Positions 1 to 8,312 are shown, counted from the first letter of the stretch. The stretch: 64,000 nucleotides of DNA from CAIKKV01 sp044346855 (GCA_044346855.1 JBIIYJ010000002.1:1-64000), one strand, 5' to 3'. Translations and numbers: made by a program. Notes: generated from the sequence alone by a model not told the origin.

Positions 1-2
1 TC

Positions 3-143
3 GACAGCAAGCCGCCCGAGAGCCGGAAAAAGGACGAGCGGCTGGATAAAACCGTGGACGCCCTGCGGGAACGATTCGGGACGGATGCTCTTCGGCGGCT
101 GACAGACGGTCAGCGTTCCGCAAACCGGAATCCGTCCGGTTAA
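3..143 (+). CDS. dinB: C-terminal end of a Y-family DNA polymerase (Pol IV-like), cut by window edge
   Basis: Only the last 46 codons are in the window; the frame is open from base 3 to a TAA at 141-143. The tail reads LDKTVDALRERFGTDAL, which matches the C-terminal little-finger end typical of DNA polymerase IV / UmuC-like translesion polymerases (family knowledge). The catalytic palm lies outside the window, so activity cannot be judged. The gene is convergent with the ATPase on the other strand, and their stop codons overlap by 4 bases. It could also be an ImuB-like relative. Confidence 0.6.
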   Translation, partial: DSKPPESRKKDERLDKTVDALRERFGTDALRRLTDGQRSANRNPSG

Positions 144-1360
144 GGAAGCCGGGGCAGCCATCGCCAGGGCGGCGCCACAAGGATTCCTTGTCCCTCATTC
201 TGTAGCAGGCGGTAAGACTCGGCATCCCGAACAAGCTGGACGGCCGGAACGTTTAACTGCCGCTGGAAGCGCACCAACGAGGGCGACGGCGTCTCGTCCC
301 CCAGTTTAGTCTCGATCAGCAAGACGGGCTTCCGCCGGTCCGCCACCAGAAAATCAACTTCCCGTTTTTCCTTGTCCCGGACAAAATGCAGCCCGTACTG
401 TCCGAGCCCGAGATCATTCCATGTGGAAACGGCCCGCATCAATTCAACCGCCACCATATTCTCGAATTGAGCGGCGGGATCATCAATCACGGCATAATCC
501 AGCAGGTACAGTTTCTTCTCCTTCTGGATGGAGCGGACAACGGACGCCGTCCATGGCTTTAGGGTAAACGTCAGGTATACCCGCTCGAACACGCTCAGCC
601 ATTGGGCGACCGTATTGTAAGCCGTCTTCAAATCTTCAGACAGTCCGGTCACGGACAGGGGTGAGCCGATGCGGGATGGCAGCAAATAAAACAAAACCTC
701 CACCTGGTCCACGGTTCGAATAGCGGTCATATCCCGGATGTCCTCCCGGATCAACCGGGCGTGGTATCCGGAGGACCATCGGCGATACCCGGAGGGCGTG
801 CCCCTGAGATAAGGTTCCGGAAAACCGCTAAAGGCAGCCAGCCTTTCCCATTTGGCCTTCAAATCGGCAAGTCCGTCCTGTACGACGGCAAGCGGATCAG
901 ACAGAAACGCCTCATGCTCGGCCTGGCACTCCCCCAATTCAGCCAGGGTCAGCGGCCATAAATGGAATAAGTCATACCGGCCGGCCAAAGAATCCCCGCC
1001 CTTCTGGTACGTATCCAACCGGCCGCTGCCGGTCACGAGGAACAGATAATCCCGATGAAACCGGTCGTAGGTCCCTTTCAAGTAATTCTTCCACTGCCGG
1101 TATTTGTGGATTTCATCCAGCACCACCAGCGGTTTCGAGCCGTCGACCCTGGGAAGGGCCTCGAAAAAGGCGGGATTCTCCAGCAGGCGCCTTTTATCGG
1201 CGGGGATGTCCCAGTTGAAATAAAGTCTGTTTGGAAATGACGCTCCGACAAGCTCGGACAGGGTTGTTTTTCCGCACTGACGGGGACCGGCCATGAGCAC
1301 AAGGCTCTTTTCGGCGGATAACTCTTTCCAAACCCGTTGATAGAGAGTTCGTTCCAGCAT
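140..1360 (-). CDS. ATP-binding protein, AAA_14 plus DUF4143
   Basis: About 406 aa from the ATG at 1360; a TTG at 1375 in the same frame is less likely because it lies inside a palindromic repeat. The N-terminal half is an AAA P-loop domain: Walker A GPRQCGKTTL near residues 25-35 and Walker B VVLDEIHKY near residue 85. The C-terminal half is DUF4143, whose motif EVDFLVADRR...LLIETK resembles the core of PD-(D/E)XK nuclease-fold domains. This family is widespread, often in accessory regions, with no settled cellular role. The start codon sits 1 base after a 64-bp tandem palindrome (1362-1425) that is likely regulatory. The gene is convergent with the polymerase tail. Family assignment is firm; function is unknown. 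Confidence 0.85.
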   Translation of the reverse strand: MLERTLYQRVWKELSAEKSLVLMAGPRQCGKTTLSELVGASFPNRLYFNWDIPADKRRLLENPAFFEALPRVDGSKPLVVLDEIHKYRQWKNYLKGTYDRFHRDYLFLVTGSGRLDTYQKGGDSLAGRYDLFHLWPLTLAELGECQAEHEAFLSDPLAVVQDGLADLKAKWERLAAFSGFPEPYLRGTPSGYRRWSSGYHARLIREDIRDMTAIRTVDQVEVLFYLLPSRIGSPLSVTGLSEDLKTAYNTVAQWLSVFERVYLTFTLKPWTASVVRSIQKEKKLYLLDYAVIDDPAAQFENMVAVELMRAVSTWNDLGLGQYGLHFVRDKEKREVDFLVADRRKPVLLIETKLGDETPSPSLVRFQRQLNVPAVQLVRDAESYRLLQNEGQGILVAPPWRWLPRLP

Positions 1361-1361
1361 G

Positions 1362-1425
1362 TGACTATTCTTCAACTAACTGAAAAATAGTCAAGACTGT
1401 TTTTCAATTCGATGAAAAATAGTCA
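1362..1425. promoter_or_regulatory. Two abutting 32-bp palindromes, probable operator
   Basis: Four 13-bp arms occur in perfect order: 1362-1374, 1381-1393, 1394-1406 and 1413-1425. Each pair is separated by exactly 6 bases, so the element is two 32-bp palindromes with no gap. On the minus strand the arm consensus is TGACTATTTTTCA, with mates TGAAGAATAGTCA and TGAAAAACAGTC. It begins 1 base upstream of the ATG of the AAA/DUF4143 gene, and its far arm contains the stop codon (1423-1425) of the YidD-domain gene. Position and symmetry suggest a dimeric regulator site or an RNA hairpin pair in the leader. Confidence 0.7.
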
Positions 1426-1989
1426 GCCCCCGCCAGCATGATTCGTCACGGGATCGGCATACCGGATCTGGCCGTCCTTGCCGAATACCGGCTTCTCCCC
1501 GGCCTGGACCACGGACGGCTCGCGGATGAGGCGGTCGCCCGTCATGGGGATGCTGAGCCAGCCGGAGCGGCGGGCCGCCTCCAGGGCATAGCGCGAGCAG
1601 CTCGGCTCCAGGATGCAGCGGTTGCCGATGGCGGGGCCAATGGCGAACCGGTAAAACCCGACCAGCCCGCGGATGGGCCATTCCCCCGCCCGGCGCCAGA
1701 ATGATTTGGGAACAGGGGCGCGCGCCTCTTCAGCGTGCGCCCGCAAGCCGCGGATTCCGGGCAGACCGGGCCGGGCCGCATCCACCCTCCGGCATTCGAC
1801 CAGGCAGGCCGCCCAGTCGCCTTCCTCGGACAATTCGCCGGCCAGCCGCAAGTCGGCGGCATTCGCCGCCGCTGACAAGCCGCCTGCAAGCAGCGAAACC
1901 AGAAGCCACAGCGCCAGGGTCTTCGCGGGGCGCATGCCGGCGCGAAGCCTGGCCATGGCAGTCAAAAAAATGGCGGAACGATTTTCCAT
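1423..1989 (-). CDS. Exported protein with C-terminal YidD domain
   Basis: 188 aa. Residues about 20-45 form a signal sequence (ALWLLVSLLAGGLSAAANA). A short helical segment (EEGDWAACLVECRR) follows, and then a YidD-type domain from about residue 105 with the diagnostic CILEPSCSRYALEAARR motif after GLVGFYRFAIGPAIGNR. Ordinary YidD is about 70-90 aa, lacks a signal peptide, and lies beside rnpA/yidC; this one is longer and apparently exported. It starts 9 bp after the stop of the large membrane protein upstream and is probably co-transcribed with it. Its stop lies in the palindrome at 1362-1425. ATGs at 1956 and 1935 are alternative starts. The family is clear; its role here is unknown. Confidence 0.75.
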   Translation of the reverse strand: MENRSAIFLTAMARLRAGMRPAKTLALWLLVSLLAGGLSAAANAADLRLAGELSEEGDWAACLVECRRVDAARPGLPGIRGLRAHAEEARAPVPKSFWRRAGEWPIRGLVGFYRFAIGPAIGNRCILEPSCSRYALEAARRSGWLSIPMTGDRLIREPSVVQAGEKPVFGKDGQIRYADPVTNHAGGG

Positions 1990-1998
1990 ACCCCGACG

Positions 1999-4806
1999 TT
2001 ATTTTGAATTCTTCTCGATTTCAACCATCAAAGCCTTGGCGCGATGATTCTCCGGGTCTTCCAACAAGGCTTTTTCGGCCTCGATGCTCGCTTTTGCCCA
2101 TAGTTTGTCCTTGGCATTTTTATCGGCCTTCGCCACCCAGTAACCCGCCTTAAGCTCCCTGATCGCGATCGGGAAGGACCGGAAAACAGTCTGCCAGGCC
2201 CCCACGCACTCGGCATGCTTCCCTTGTTTCTCGAATTCTTCCGCCTTGACGATGTTCTGGGTCAAGCTCGCCCAGTTCGCCCCGCCATATTGCGAAAGGT
2301 TGGTTAACAGGGAGCTCTGGTCGTAAGCGGGAATACCGAACCCGGCCAATTGTCCCGACGCCTCCTTGAAAGCCTGCTTGTACTTCTCGCCCAGGCAACG
2401 CATCTCCACGATGCCATCGGCCTGATCGCGAAGCTGCCTGGCCCGGGCAAGGTCGGGCCGTTCGGCCAGGGCAGCCTGGGCGTAGGCCAGGACCTTGTCC
2501 CAATTGCGCTGCTTCAACTCGTTTTCCGCTTTTTCAAGCGTCACCTCGGCCCGCATGCGGGCAGTGGCGGCCGGCAATAACGCGCAGGCCTGCTTCCATG
2601 CATTGGAGCCCTCCGGGCCGCGCTCCGCCGCCCCGTATTGCTCCGCTTTGGCGATCATCTCCTTGACCGCAGTCCATTCATCACGGCCATACCGATCCAT
2701 GTGGGCATAAAATCCATCCATGGTTCCGGGGCTGATGTGGTTGTCCGCCACCTCCCGCTCAATCGCCCTGCCTAGCAGGAATTGGAAGCCCCGTTCCGAG
2801 GCTTTGGCGTTCAGCACGATTTCGGCCTTGTTCTTCAACTCAAGCGCCGCGGGCTGATTCGGATAGTCCTTGATGACGGAATCGGCCAGGGTTGAAACCT
2901 CGCCCCAATTCTCACGCCGGGCCTCCTGCTCGATTTTGACGATCCGCAAAGCCAGGATAATCCCGGGCAGGCTTCCGGCCACTTTTTTCCATTCTTCATT
3001 GCAGGCTTCCCACTGATTCAGGGTCGCCAGAAGGCCGGCATTTTTCACGCTCTCGTTGACGCGAGCCCACTCCGGCCCCCCATACAGGTTCAACTTCGCC
3101 AGAAGCTCATCCTTGTTCGCGGCATTGACCACGCCAGTCTCAAGCGCCTGGGCTAACCGTTGCTCGTACGCGACCCTATTGCCCGCCAATTCGCGCAGCA
3201 GCCGGGCGCTGGGAAGGCCCGGAAATTCGGCCAGCGCCTTGGCCGCGCATTGGCCAGCCTCCGGCGCATCGCCTTTCTTGATGGCTTGCTCCGCTAGAGA
3301 AACCCAGGCTGCCGCCCGCATCAGTTGCACGGAAGGCTTCAATTTCATGCTCGCCACCGTCCATTCCGGGCCGGCATTTTCCCATCGGGCCTGCTCCGCC
3401 TCCTGCCTGGCCTTCGCCCGGCTCGACTGGACAACAGCCCAGAACTCATTCGAGACGGGCTGCCGATCCATCAACGCCACAAACTGGCTCATCAGCCCTT
3501 CGACCGCGAATTTATCAGCCAGGGATTCCTCGTAAAAGACCTGCGTCTTCAACGCGTCAAAAGCCCGCTTGGCCGCCGCCACATTCTTCATTTCGACAAC
3601 GGCTTCCGGCATGCCCTGATACAAGGCGGTCGCCGCAGCCCAGCGGGCCTTGGCCGCGGTATAGTGCCTGCCGATAAAGGCCGTCTCGCCCGCGGCCGTT
3701 TCCGCTTCGGCGGCGGCAATCATTTTGGGGACCCATTGCCGGATGGACGCGTCTGCCTCCACGGCCTTCCGTGCGACGGCCGTCTCCTCCCGCACCTTCA
3801 CCGCCAGATCCTTGTTTGCCGAAACCGCCCGCCATGTCATTTCCCCACAAACGGCGACCCCAAGAAGCAGGACCGCAAACGAGGCCGTCCGGAGCGCGAA
3901 CAGCCGATACCCGCGCAACCGTCCCGGCGCCTCGGATGCACTTTCGCCGACAAGGGATGCAGGCCGGCTCCATTTCTCGACGGCGTGATCACCCAGGGTC
4001 TGAATGTCCGTCACAAGCGCGCCCAATTCCTTGAACAAGAGACCGGCGTCCACCGCCGGCGCCATCCAATCCGCATGGGCCGCGCCGATATGGCTGAAGC
4101 TCAGGAAGGAATGCCCTTCAACCTTGATCGGGGTCTGCATGCCGCCCTTTGATGAAACGGCGATAGTCAGATATTCCCGCCTGACAAACCAGAACAGGCA
4201 TATCAGCAGATAACAGGTGGCCGCCCCGGATAGAATCGCCAGGCTGGTCAGGTCGGATCCTCCCGCCCCATTCAGCGAAGGCTTGCCTGTCGAATAATCA
4301 ATGAGCGGATTGACGAGAATGCCCGCCCCGGCCGTCGCCAGCAAAAGCCGGGCCCCGGCATCCTTCACCCACAGCGAACGCACCAGGAGACCCGCCGCCA
4401 CCAGCAACTGCACGAAACCGCCACCCATGACAACCAGCGGATTGTGCGCCTTCAGAAGGAGTTGCCCCCACCAGAACGAGGCGGCCAGAACCAGAAGCGC
4501 AAGAATCGCTTGTACCGCCAACGCCGCCACAAGCCGGAAGAGGCTGAAGCGCGTCCCCCGGCTGAGCGTCATGTTGGCTACGTCGGCTACCGGAACCTCG
4601 GTGTAGCGCTTGCTGCTTCCCTCCGCCCCGAACAAGGACGATCCCAAGGCCAAATAAACAAGTCGCTTGTTCGTCACGGTCAGGTAACCGTTGATCTTCA
4701 TCCCGATGAACGCGAACAACGGCGACAACCCCGTGCAGTGGTAGGACCGCACGACGACTTCGCCTTCCGCCGGCTTCAGATGCCCCTCAAACAGCTTGAA
4801 ACTCAT
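1999..4806 (-). CDS. Large membrane protein: PH-like N-terminus and repeated TPR-like modules
   Basis: 935 aa. Residues about 1-80 (TVTNKRLVYLAL, then YTEVPVADVANMTL) look like a PH/GRAM-type beta fold. Four hydrophobic segments follow at about 85-210 and a fifth at about 305-325. The remaining 600 residues are helical and contain about four related modules of roughly 110-145 aa, recognisable by an LNLYGGPEW / YGRDEW / LSQYGGANW start and a TPR-like end (ALLEDPENHRAKAL). The layout suggests an inner-membrane scaffold with a large soluble repeat arm. It lies between the VirD4-like ATPase gene (possible intervening terminator) and the YidD-domain gene (9 bp). No homologue of known function is recognised. 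Confidence 0.75.
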   Translation of the reverse strand: MSFKLFEGHLKPAEGEVVVRSYHCTGLSPLFAFIGMKINGYLTVTNKRLVYLALGSSLFGAEGSSKRYTEVPVADVANMTLSRGTRFSLFRLVAALAVQAILALLVLAASFWWGQLLLKAHNPLVVMGGGFVQLLVAAGLLVRSLWVKDAGARLLLATAGAGILVNPLIDYSTGKPSLNGAGGSDLTSLAILSGAATCYLLICLFWFVRREYLTIAVSSKGGMQTPIKVEGHSFLSFSHIGAAHADWMAPAVDAGLLFKELGALVTDIQTLGDHAVEKWSRPASLVGESASEAPGRLRGYRLFALRTASFAVLLLGVAVCGEMTWRAVSANKDLAVKVREETAVARKAVEADASIRQWVPKMIAAAEAETAAGETAFIGRHYTAAKARWAAATALYQGMPEAVVEMKNVAAAKRAFDALKTQVFYEESLADKFAVEGLMSQFVALMDRQPVSNEFWAVVQSSRAKARQEAEQARWENAGPEWTVASMKLKPSVQLMRAAAWVSLAEQAIKKGDAPEAGQCAAKALAEFPGLPSARLLRELAGNRVAYEQRLAQALETGVVNAANKDELLAKLNLYGGPEWARVNESVKNAGLLATLNQWEACNEEWKKVAGSLPGIILALRIVKIEQEARRENWGEVSTLADSVIKDYPNQPAALELKNKAEIVLNAKASERGFQFLLGRAIEREVADNHISPGTMDGFYAHMDRYGRDEWTAVKEMIAKAEQYGAAERGPEGSNAWKQACALLPAATARMRAEVTLEKAENELKQRNWDKVLAYAQAALAERPDLARARQLRDQADGIVEMRCLGEKYKQAFKEASGQLAGFGIPAYDQSSLLTNLSQYGGANWASLTQNIVKAEEFEKQGKHAECVGAWQTVFRSFPIAIRELKAGYWVAKADKNAKDKLWAKASIEAEKALLEDPENHRAKALMVEIEKNSK

Positions 4807-4839
4807 GGTCCCGATCCCTCCCGTTCAGCGCGTTTGCCA

Positions 4840-4870
4840 AAAGACCCGCGATTGCGCGGTTTTCATTTTA
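4840..4870 (-). terminator. Possible intrinsic terminator, bidirectional
   Basis: A 5-bp GC stem (CCGCG / CGCGG, 4846-4850 and 4855-4859) with a 4-base loop is flanked by T-rich runs on both sides. On the minus strand it is followed by GTCTTTT, just after the stop of the VirD4-like gene. The stem is short, so it may only attenuate read-through into the 935-aa gene. Confidence 0.4.
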
Positions 4871-6166
4871 CGTGTGCCGATCAAAGCGGAATGTGAACGG
4901 CATTTCCCCCGAAATGCCCAGAATGGCCTGTCCGATGCCAAGATTCGAAATGTCCCAGTCCTCCACAACATTGCCATCTCGGACATTTTCAACGATTCCG
5001 CGCGTCTGGACCGAGGCCATGTACGACTCCCTCTTGCGGTTCTTCCCGAAAAGGCCCTTGATGAAATCGTTCGTGCTGGCGTCGTGGACGCGGAACGCAA
5101 CCGTGGTCATGAAGCCGGACAAAATGCTGCGGGCGAGCGACTCCCCGTAACCATGGAAGATCTGCTCGATGCTCTGGGCGCCGACAATGAACTTCGCCCC
5201 CAGGCTCCGACCGAAATTGACGCCGCTATCGATGTGCTGCAGATTGGGAAGCAGCCGGAATTCGTCGATGACGAACCAGACATTCCCCTCGCTTTTTTCC
5301 CGGCACAACGATTCCTTGATCGCAAGGTCAAGAAGCAGCCGGTAAACAGGAGTCAGCATGTTACCGATGCCCAGGTCGTACTCGACAAACAGGCAGCGGC
5401 CGCCCTTTTTCCGGATCGTGTCCCGGACGGATAGCGTTCCGGGCTTCCTGAAATGGCCGAGCAGGATTTCCCGCACCATCTGCTGAAGCTCGGACAGCAC
5501 GCCCTGCGTCTGCGGCGACCGGTCATCCGCGATATAACTGGTCATCGCCTTCATGTCGGGATGAGCTTGGAGCAGCACCCTCAACTCGGCTGCCGTGGCC
5601 TGGTCCAGAAACGCCCGGAGGCGTTCATTGTCCATCTTTTCGCCGGAGCGGGAAAAATGCGTCAGGATGCCGCAGAACAGATCCTTGGCGGCGTTGGGGA
5701 AAAAGGGCTGGCTTGTCTTCTCCGTCCGCTCGTGAAACAGGGTCTTGGCGATTTCGACGATATCCGCCTCCGCCGACCCGCCGACGCCGATCTCGTTGAA
5801 TATATTCCAGTAATCCACTTGGCCGGGGCCGGTCGCTTTCGAGTCGTTGCTGATCACGGTGTCGCCGGGCCGGTAGAACGCCGTGTGGAAATCGCCCTTG
5901 GTGTCAAACACCAGCATGACGTCCTGCTCGGTCATCGCCCCCCGCAACTGGTCCACCAGCTGGAAAATGGCGTTGGTTTTGCCGGTTCCGATGCCGCCCA
6001 GGAACAGGAGATGACGGCTGAGCAGGTCTTCTGAAAGAGGGACAGACAGCGGCAGGCCCGACGCGTCGTGACCCAGGAAGCAGCACCGCGCCCCCGCCGC
6101 CTCGCGGGCGGGCGGCTTCGCCTCAAGCCTGTCGCCCTCGAATACCTGAACCGTGTTCATGTGCAA
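4868..6166 (-). CDS. Soluble VirD4/TrwB-like P-loop ATPase
   Basis: 432 aa. Walker A is LFLGGIGTGKTNAIFQL (residues about 54-70) and Walker B is VWFVIDEFRLLPNL (near 280). VMLVFDTKGDF is typical of the VirD4/TraD/TraG coupling-protein ATPases, which form hexameric motors for DNA or protein substrates. Canonical coupling proteins carry an N-terminal transmembrane region; none is visible here, and no relaxase, VirB or pilus gene lies nearby. It follows a small hydrophilic gene by 9 bp and precedes a large membrane protein that could supply the missing anchor (inference). The fold is confident; the substrate is unknown. Confidence 0.8.
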   Translation of the reverse strand: MHMNTVQVFEGDRLEAKPPAREAAGARCCFLGHDASGLPLSVPLSEDLLSRHLLFLGGIGTGKTNAIFQLVDQLRGAMTEQDVMLVFDTKGDFHTAFYRPGDTVISNDSKATGPGQVDYWNIFNEIGVGGSAEADIVEIAKTLFHERTEKTSQPFFPNAAKDLFCGILTHFSRSGEKMDNERLRAFLDQATAAELRVLLQAHPDMKAMTSYIADDRSPQTQGVLSELQQMVREILLGHFRKPGTLSVRDTIRKKGGRCLFVEYDLGIGNMLTPVYRLLLDLAIKESLCREKSEGNVWFVIDEFRLLPNLQHIDSGVNFGRSLGAKFIVGAQSIEQIFHGYGESLARSILSGFMTTVAFRVHDASTNDFIKGLFGKNRKRESYMASVQTRGIVENVRDGNVVEDWDISNLGIGQAILGISGEMPFTFRFDRHT

Positions 6167-6175
6167 TCGGCTTTG

Positions 6176-6427
6176 CTATTGGCTGATGCCGGTTGAATAA
6201 TCGTAACCGTCGTCCTGGCCTTGAGCCTTCGTTTCGCCCTTCTCTTTATCGGCTGAAGGCTTGGTCCGCACATCGTTACCGCTAGTTTTCTCGGCCGTAT
6301 TTGCCTCCGCCTTTTCTGTAACTCGAGGTCTCGCGTTAGCCTCCATCTCTGCCTCTAGCTCCGCTATTGCATTTTTCTGTAATCTCCGACCGTTTGCGAT
6401 ATCCGCCTCTGTCCGCTCATCTTCCAT
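6176..6427 (-). CDS. Small hydrophilic, probably disordered protein
   Basis: 83 aa, rich in Glu, Lys, Ala, Thr and Asp, with no hydrophobic core, signal or membrane segment. Helix-forming residues dominate the first 35 positions (LQKNAIAELEAEMEANAR), and a low-complexity charged tail follows. The start is supported by an excellent Shine-Dalgarno, AAGGAGGCGAT immediately before ATG. The gene sits 9 bp upstream of the VirD4-like ATPase and is probably co-translated with it. No family is recognised; an adaptor or chaperone role is a guess from position only. Confidence 0.65.
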   Translation of the reverse strand: MEDERTEADIANGRRLQKNAIAELEAEMEANARPRVTEKAEANTAEKTSGNDVRTKPSADKEKGETKAQGQDDGYDYSTGISQ

Positions 6428-6474
6428 ATCGCCTCCTTGCTTTTCACCTCAGCCGACATTGATTTCAAATCGAT

Positions 6475-8067
6475 CTAGTGCTTGGCCACCGGCACATTGA
6501 AATCCAGCCGCCGCACCACATTCGAGCCGGATTCCCTGACTTCGATCACGCACACGGGGCTGGTCTCGATTTTGGCGCTTAGCGGAACCGCGATCGTGAT
6601 CCGGTTGGTGAACGCCGCGTCAGGAGCCAGCGCCGGAACGGGAAAGGCCAGGTCGCTGAAAGCCCGCAGGGTCTTCTCCGCCGGCAGCGTCACGGCGCAC
6701 GTCACGTTTTTTGCCGTCTGGGCTCCGTCGTTTTTAACGACCACAACCAGGTCGAAGGCTTCCCCGTTTTGCGCGATCCCGTCGGCATTTCCCGAAATGG
6801 CCTCCCCTTTGGCAGGGTCATCTTGAATAGAAGCGAAAATGAAGCAGCGAATTTCCGGCGGGAGAGGCTTGGCGGCAACGGCAACGGGCTTCTCCTCAAC
6901 GGGTGGAGCCGGCGGTTTTACGGGCGTGTCCGGTTTCACCACCACAGCGGCTGGTCGCGCGACCGAAGCCTCAACGGCCTGGAAAAGGGGACCTGCCGGA
7001 TCAATCCATCCCGTCTCGAGATCGCCGGCCTTACAGGCTTGATACGAACCCGGATCAAGAATGCCCAGAAGCGACTCCCAGTTCTTGAAAAAACGGCTTT
7101 CAAACCGCCTGAGTTCCAGGTGCACATGGGTTTTACCGGGCTCCTCTCCCGAATCACCGACGACACCCAGCATTGTCTCGCCCTTTTCCACCCGTTCCCC
7201 CGGCATGACAAAAGGCTTGGAGCCCATGCTGGAATACAAACTCCACCATTTCCGGTTATTCTTATCGAGATGCTCGAGGATGACCAGGTATCCCAGAACC
7301 CGCCAGTTCTTGTCGTTCGGATTATCGATCAGGTCGATCACGGTTCCATCTTCCACCGGATAGATCTTGTCCCCGGGTTTTGCCAGGATATCAATGCCGG
7401 CATGCACCATTTTGCGGGTGGAGTCATACTTCGCCTTCGAAACGCGCCCTTCGGGTTGAACGTCGACGATGCGTTGCGACACATAGTACCGCAGGACCGG
7501 CGTCCCATGCCTGCAATCGTCGGTCATTCCCTTGGGGCAGACGATCTTGAAAGGCCGGGTTTCGCTTTTATCGGCAAACGTTTTCAGGGCTCCCAGCCGG
7601 GAATCCGCATTCTTCGCCATGTCCATGATCTCGGCGAACACGATCAGCGCGTTCAGGTCCGTCAGGATCACGGACCGGGGGATGGAAATGTCGATCTTGA
7701 AATGCACGCTCCGTCCCGGGTCGGCGGTGATGAAATAGCGCGTTGTCAGCGAACCCAGCGCCGCGGGCTGATCAAAGGTCATCAGCCCGTTCCGCCTGTC
7801 AACTTCGGTTATGATGATTTCGCCCTTGGCCTCCGAATCCTTCAAATCGCCGAGCAGTACCGACCACATTGCGTCGATCGAGTTCGTGCTGATCATGCAA
7901 AAGGAGGACATGGTATTCATGAGCCGATTGCGGGTGTAATTGAGGACCGCCGGATGCGTCGCCCTTTTGCCGGTGCGGGCTTCAAAAGCCTGGCCCAGCG
8001 TCTGCTCTTCAGAAAGCCCGGCGGAACACCCAAGCAAAACGAGAACGAACCAAAGAGTTTTTTTCAT
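6475..8067 (-). CDS. M23 (LytM-type) metallopeptidase lipoprotein with a C-terminal beta-sandwich
   Basis: 530 aa. A lipobox LVLLGC near residue 14 indicates a lipoprotein. The LytM/M23 domain lies at about residues 205-330 and keeps zinc-ligand motifs HAGID and HVHLEL (HxxxD and HxH). M23 enzymes cleave peptide cross-bridges of peptidoglycan in the periplasm. A Pro-rich linker (about 375-405) leads to a C-terminal CARDB/DUF11-like domain (GEAFDLVVVVKNDGAQTAKN). It is the first gene of the minus-strand cluster read from the promoter at 8164-8192. Intact catalytic motifs argue for an active enzyme rather than an EnvC/NlpD-type activator, though substrate choice is unknown. Confidence 0.8.
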   Translation of the reverse strand: MKKTLWFVLVLLGCSAGLSEEQTLGQAFEARTGKRATHPAVLNYTRNRLMNTMSSFCMISTNSIDAMWSVLLGDLKDSEAKGEIIITEVDRRNGLMTFDQPAALGSLTTRYFITADPGRSVHFKIDISIPRSVILTDLNALIVFAEIMDMAKNADSRLGALKTFADKSETRPFKIVCPKGMTDDCRHGTPVLRYYVSQRIVDVQPEGRVSKAKYDSTRKMVHAGIDILAKPGDKIYPVEDGTVIDLIDNPNDKNWRVLGYLVILEHLDKNNRKWWSLYSSMGSKPFVMPGERVEKGETMLGVVGDSGEEPGKTHVHLELRRFESRFFKNWESLLGILDPGSYQACKAGDLETGWIDPAGPLFQAVEASVARPAAVVVKPDTPVKPPAPPVEEKPVAVAAKPLPPEIRCFIFASIQDDPAKGEAISGNADGIAQNGEAFDLVVVVKNDGAQTAKNVTCAVTLPAEKTLRAFSDLAFPVPALAPDAAFTNRITIAVPLSAKIETSPVCVIEVRESGSNVVRRLDFNVPVAKH

Positions 8068-8163
8068 ACCTTTATTCTTTTCACAGGCTGACGGCCGTTT
8101 AAAAAAAGAAAAGCCAAGGATGGTGACAGTCGATTCACGTCCCCCCCTGAAGATAAAAACCGA

Positions 8164-8192
8164 ACTATAGGCTTGATCCCGGCAAACGTCAA
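8164..8192 (-). promoter_or_regulatory. Sigma-70-type promoter of the M23 gene cluster
   Basis: Minus strand: -35 TTGACG (8187-8192), 17-bp spacer, -10 TATAGT (8164-8169). This gives a leader of about 90 nt before the ATG at 8067. It is one of the two best promoter matches in the window. Confidence 0.7.
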
Positions 8193-8252
8193 GAAATCAG
8201 GAACAATTCGCAACGGGAACGGACCCCGAGTTCCCGCGCGGCGCGATTAGGC

Positions 8253-8287
8253 AAAAAAAAGGACCCCGGCTAAATCAGCCGGGGTCC
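8253..8287 (-). terminator. Rho-independent terminator of the small secreted-protein pair
   Basis: Stem GGACCCCGGCT / AGCCGGGGTCC (8261-8287) with a short AAATC-type loop. On the minus strand it is followed by eight T residues (8260-8253). It lies 25 bp after the stop of the gene at 8313-8597. Confidence 0.85.
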
Positions 8288-8312
8288 CGAGATAACGTCT
8301 GGGGTCCTGATC

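Noticed and set aside
1361..1375. TTG start at 1375 for the AAA/DUF4143 gene
   Set aside because: It lies inside the first arm of the palindromic element; ATG at 1360 begins a more typical family N-terminus (MLERTLYQRVWKEL).
4868..6427. Conjugative or type IV secretion locus
   Set aside because: Only one coupling-protein-like ATPase is present; no relaxase, VirB4, pilin or transfer origin is recognisable in the window.
6176..6427. Antitoxin of a toxin-antitoxin pair
   Set aside because: No DNA-binding motif, and the neighbour is a large ATPase rather than a small toxin; the disordered composition alone is not evidence.
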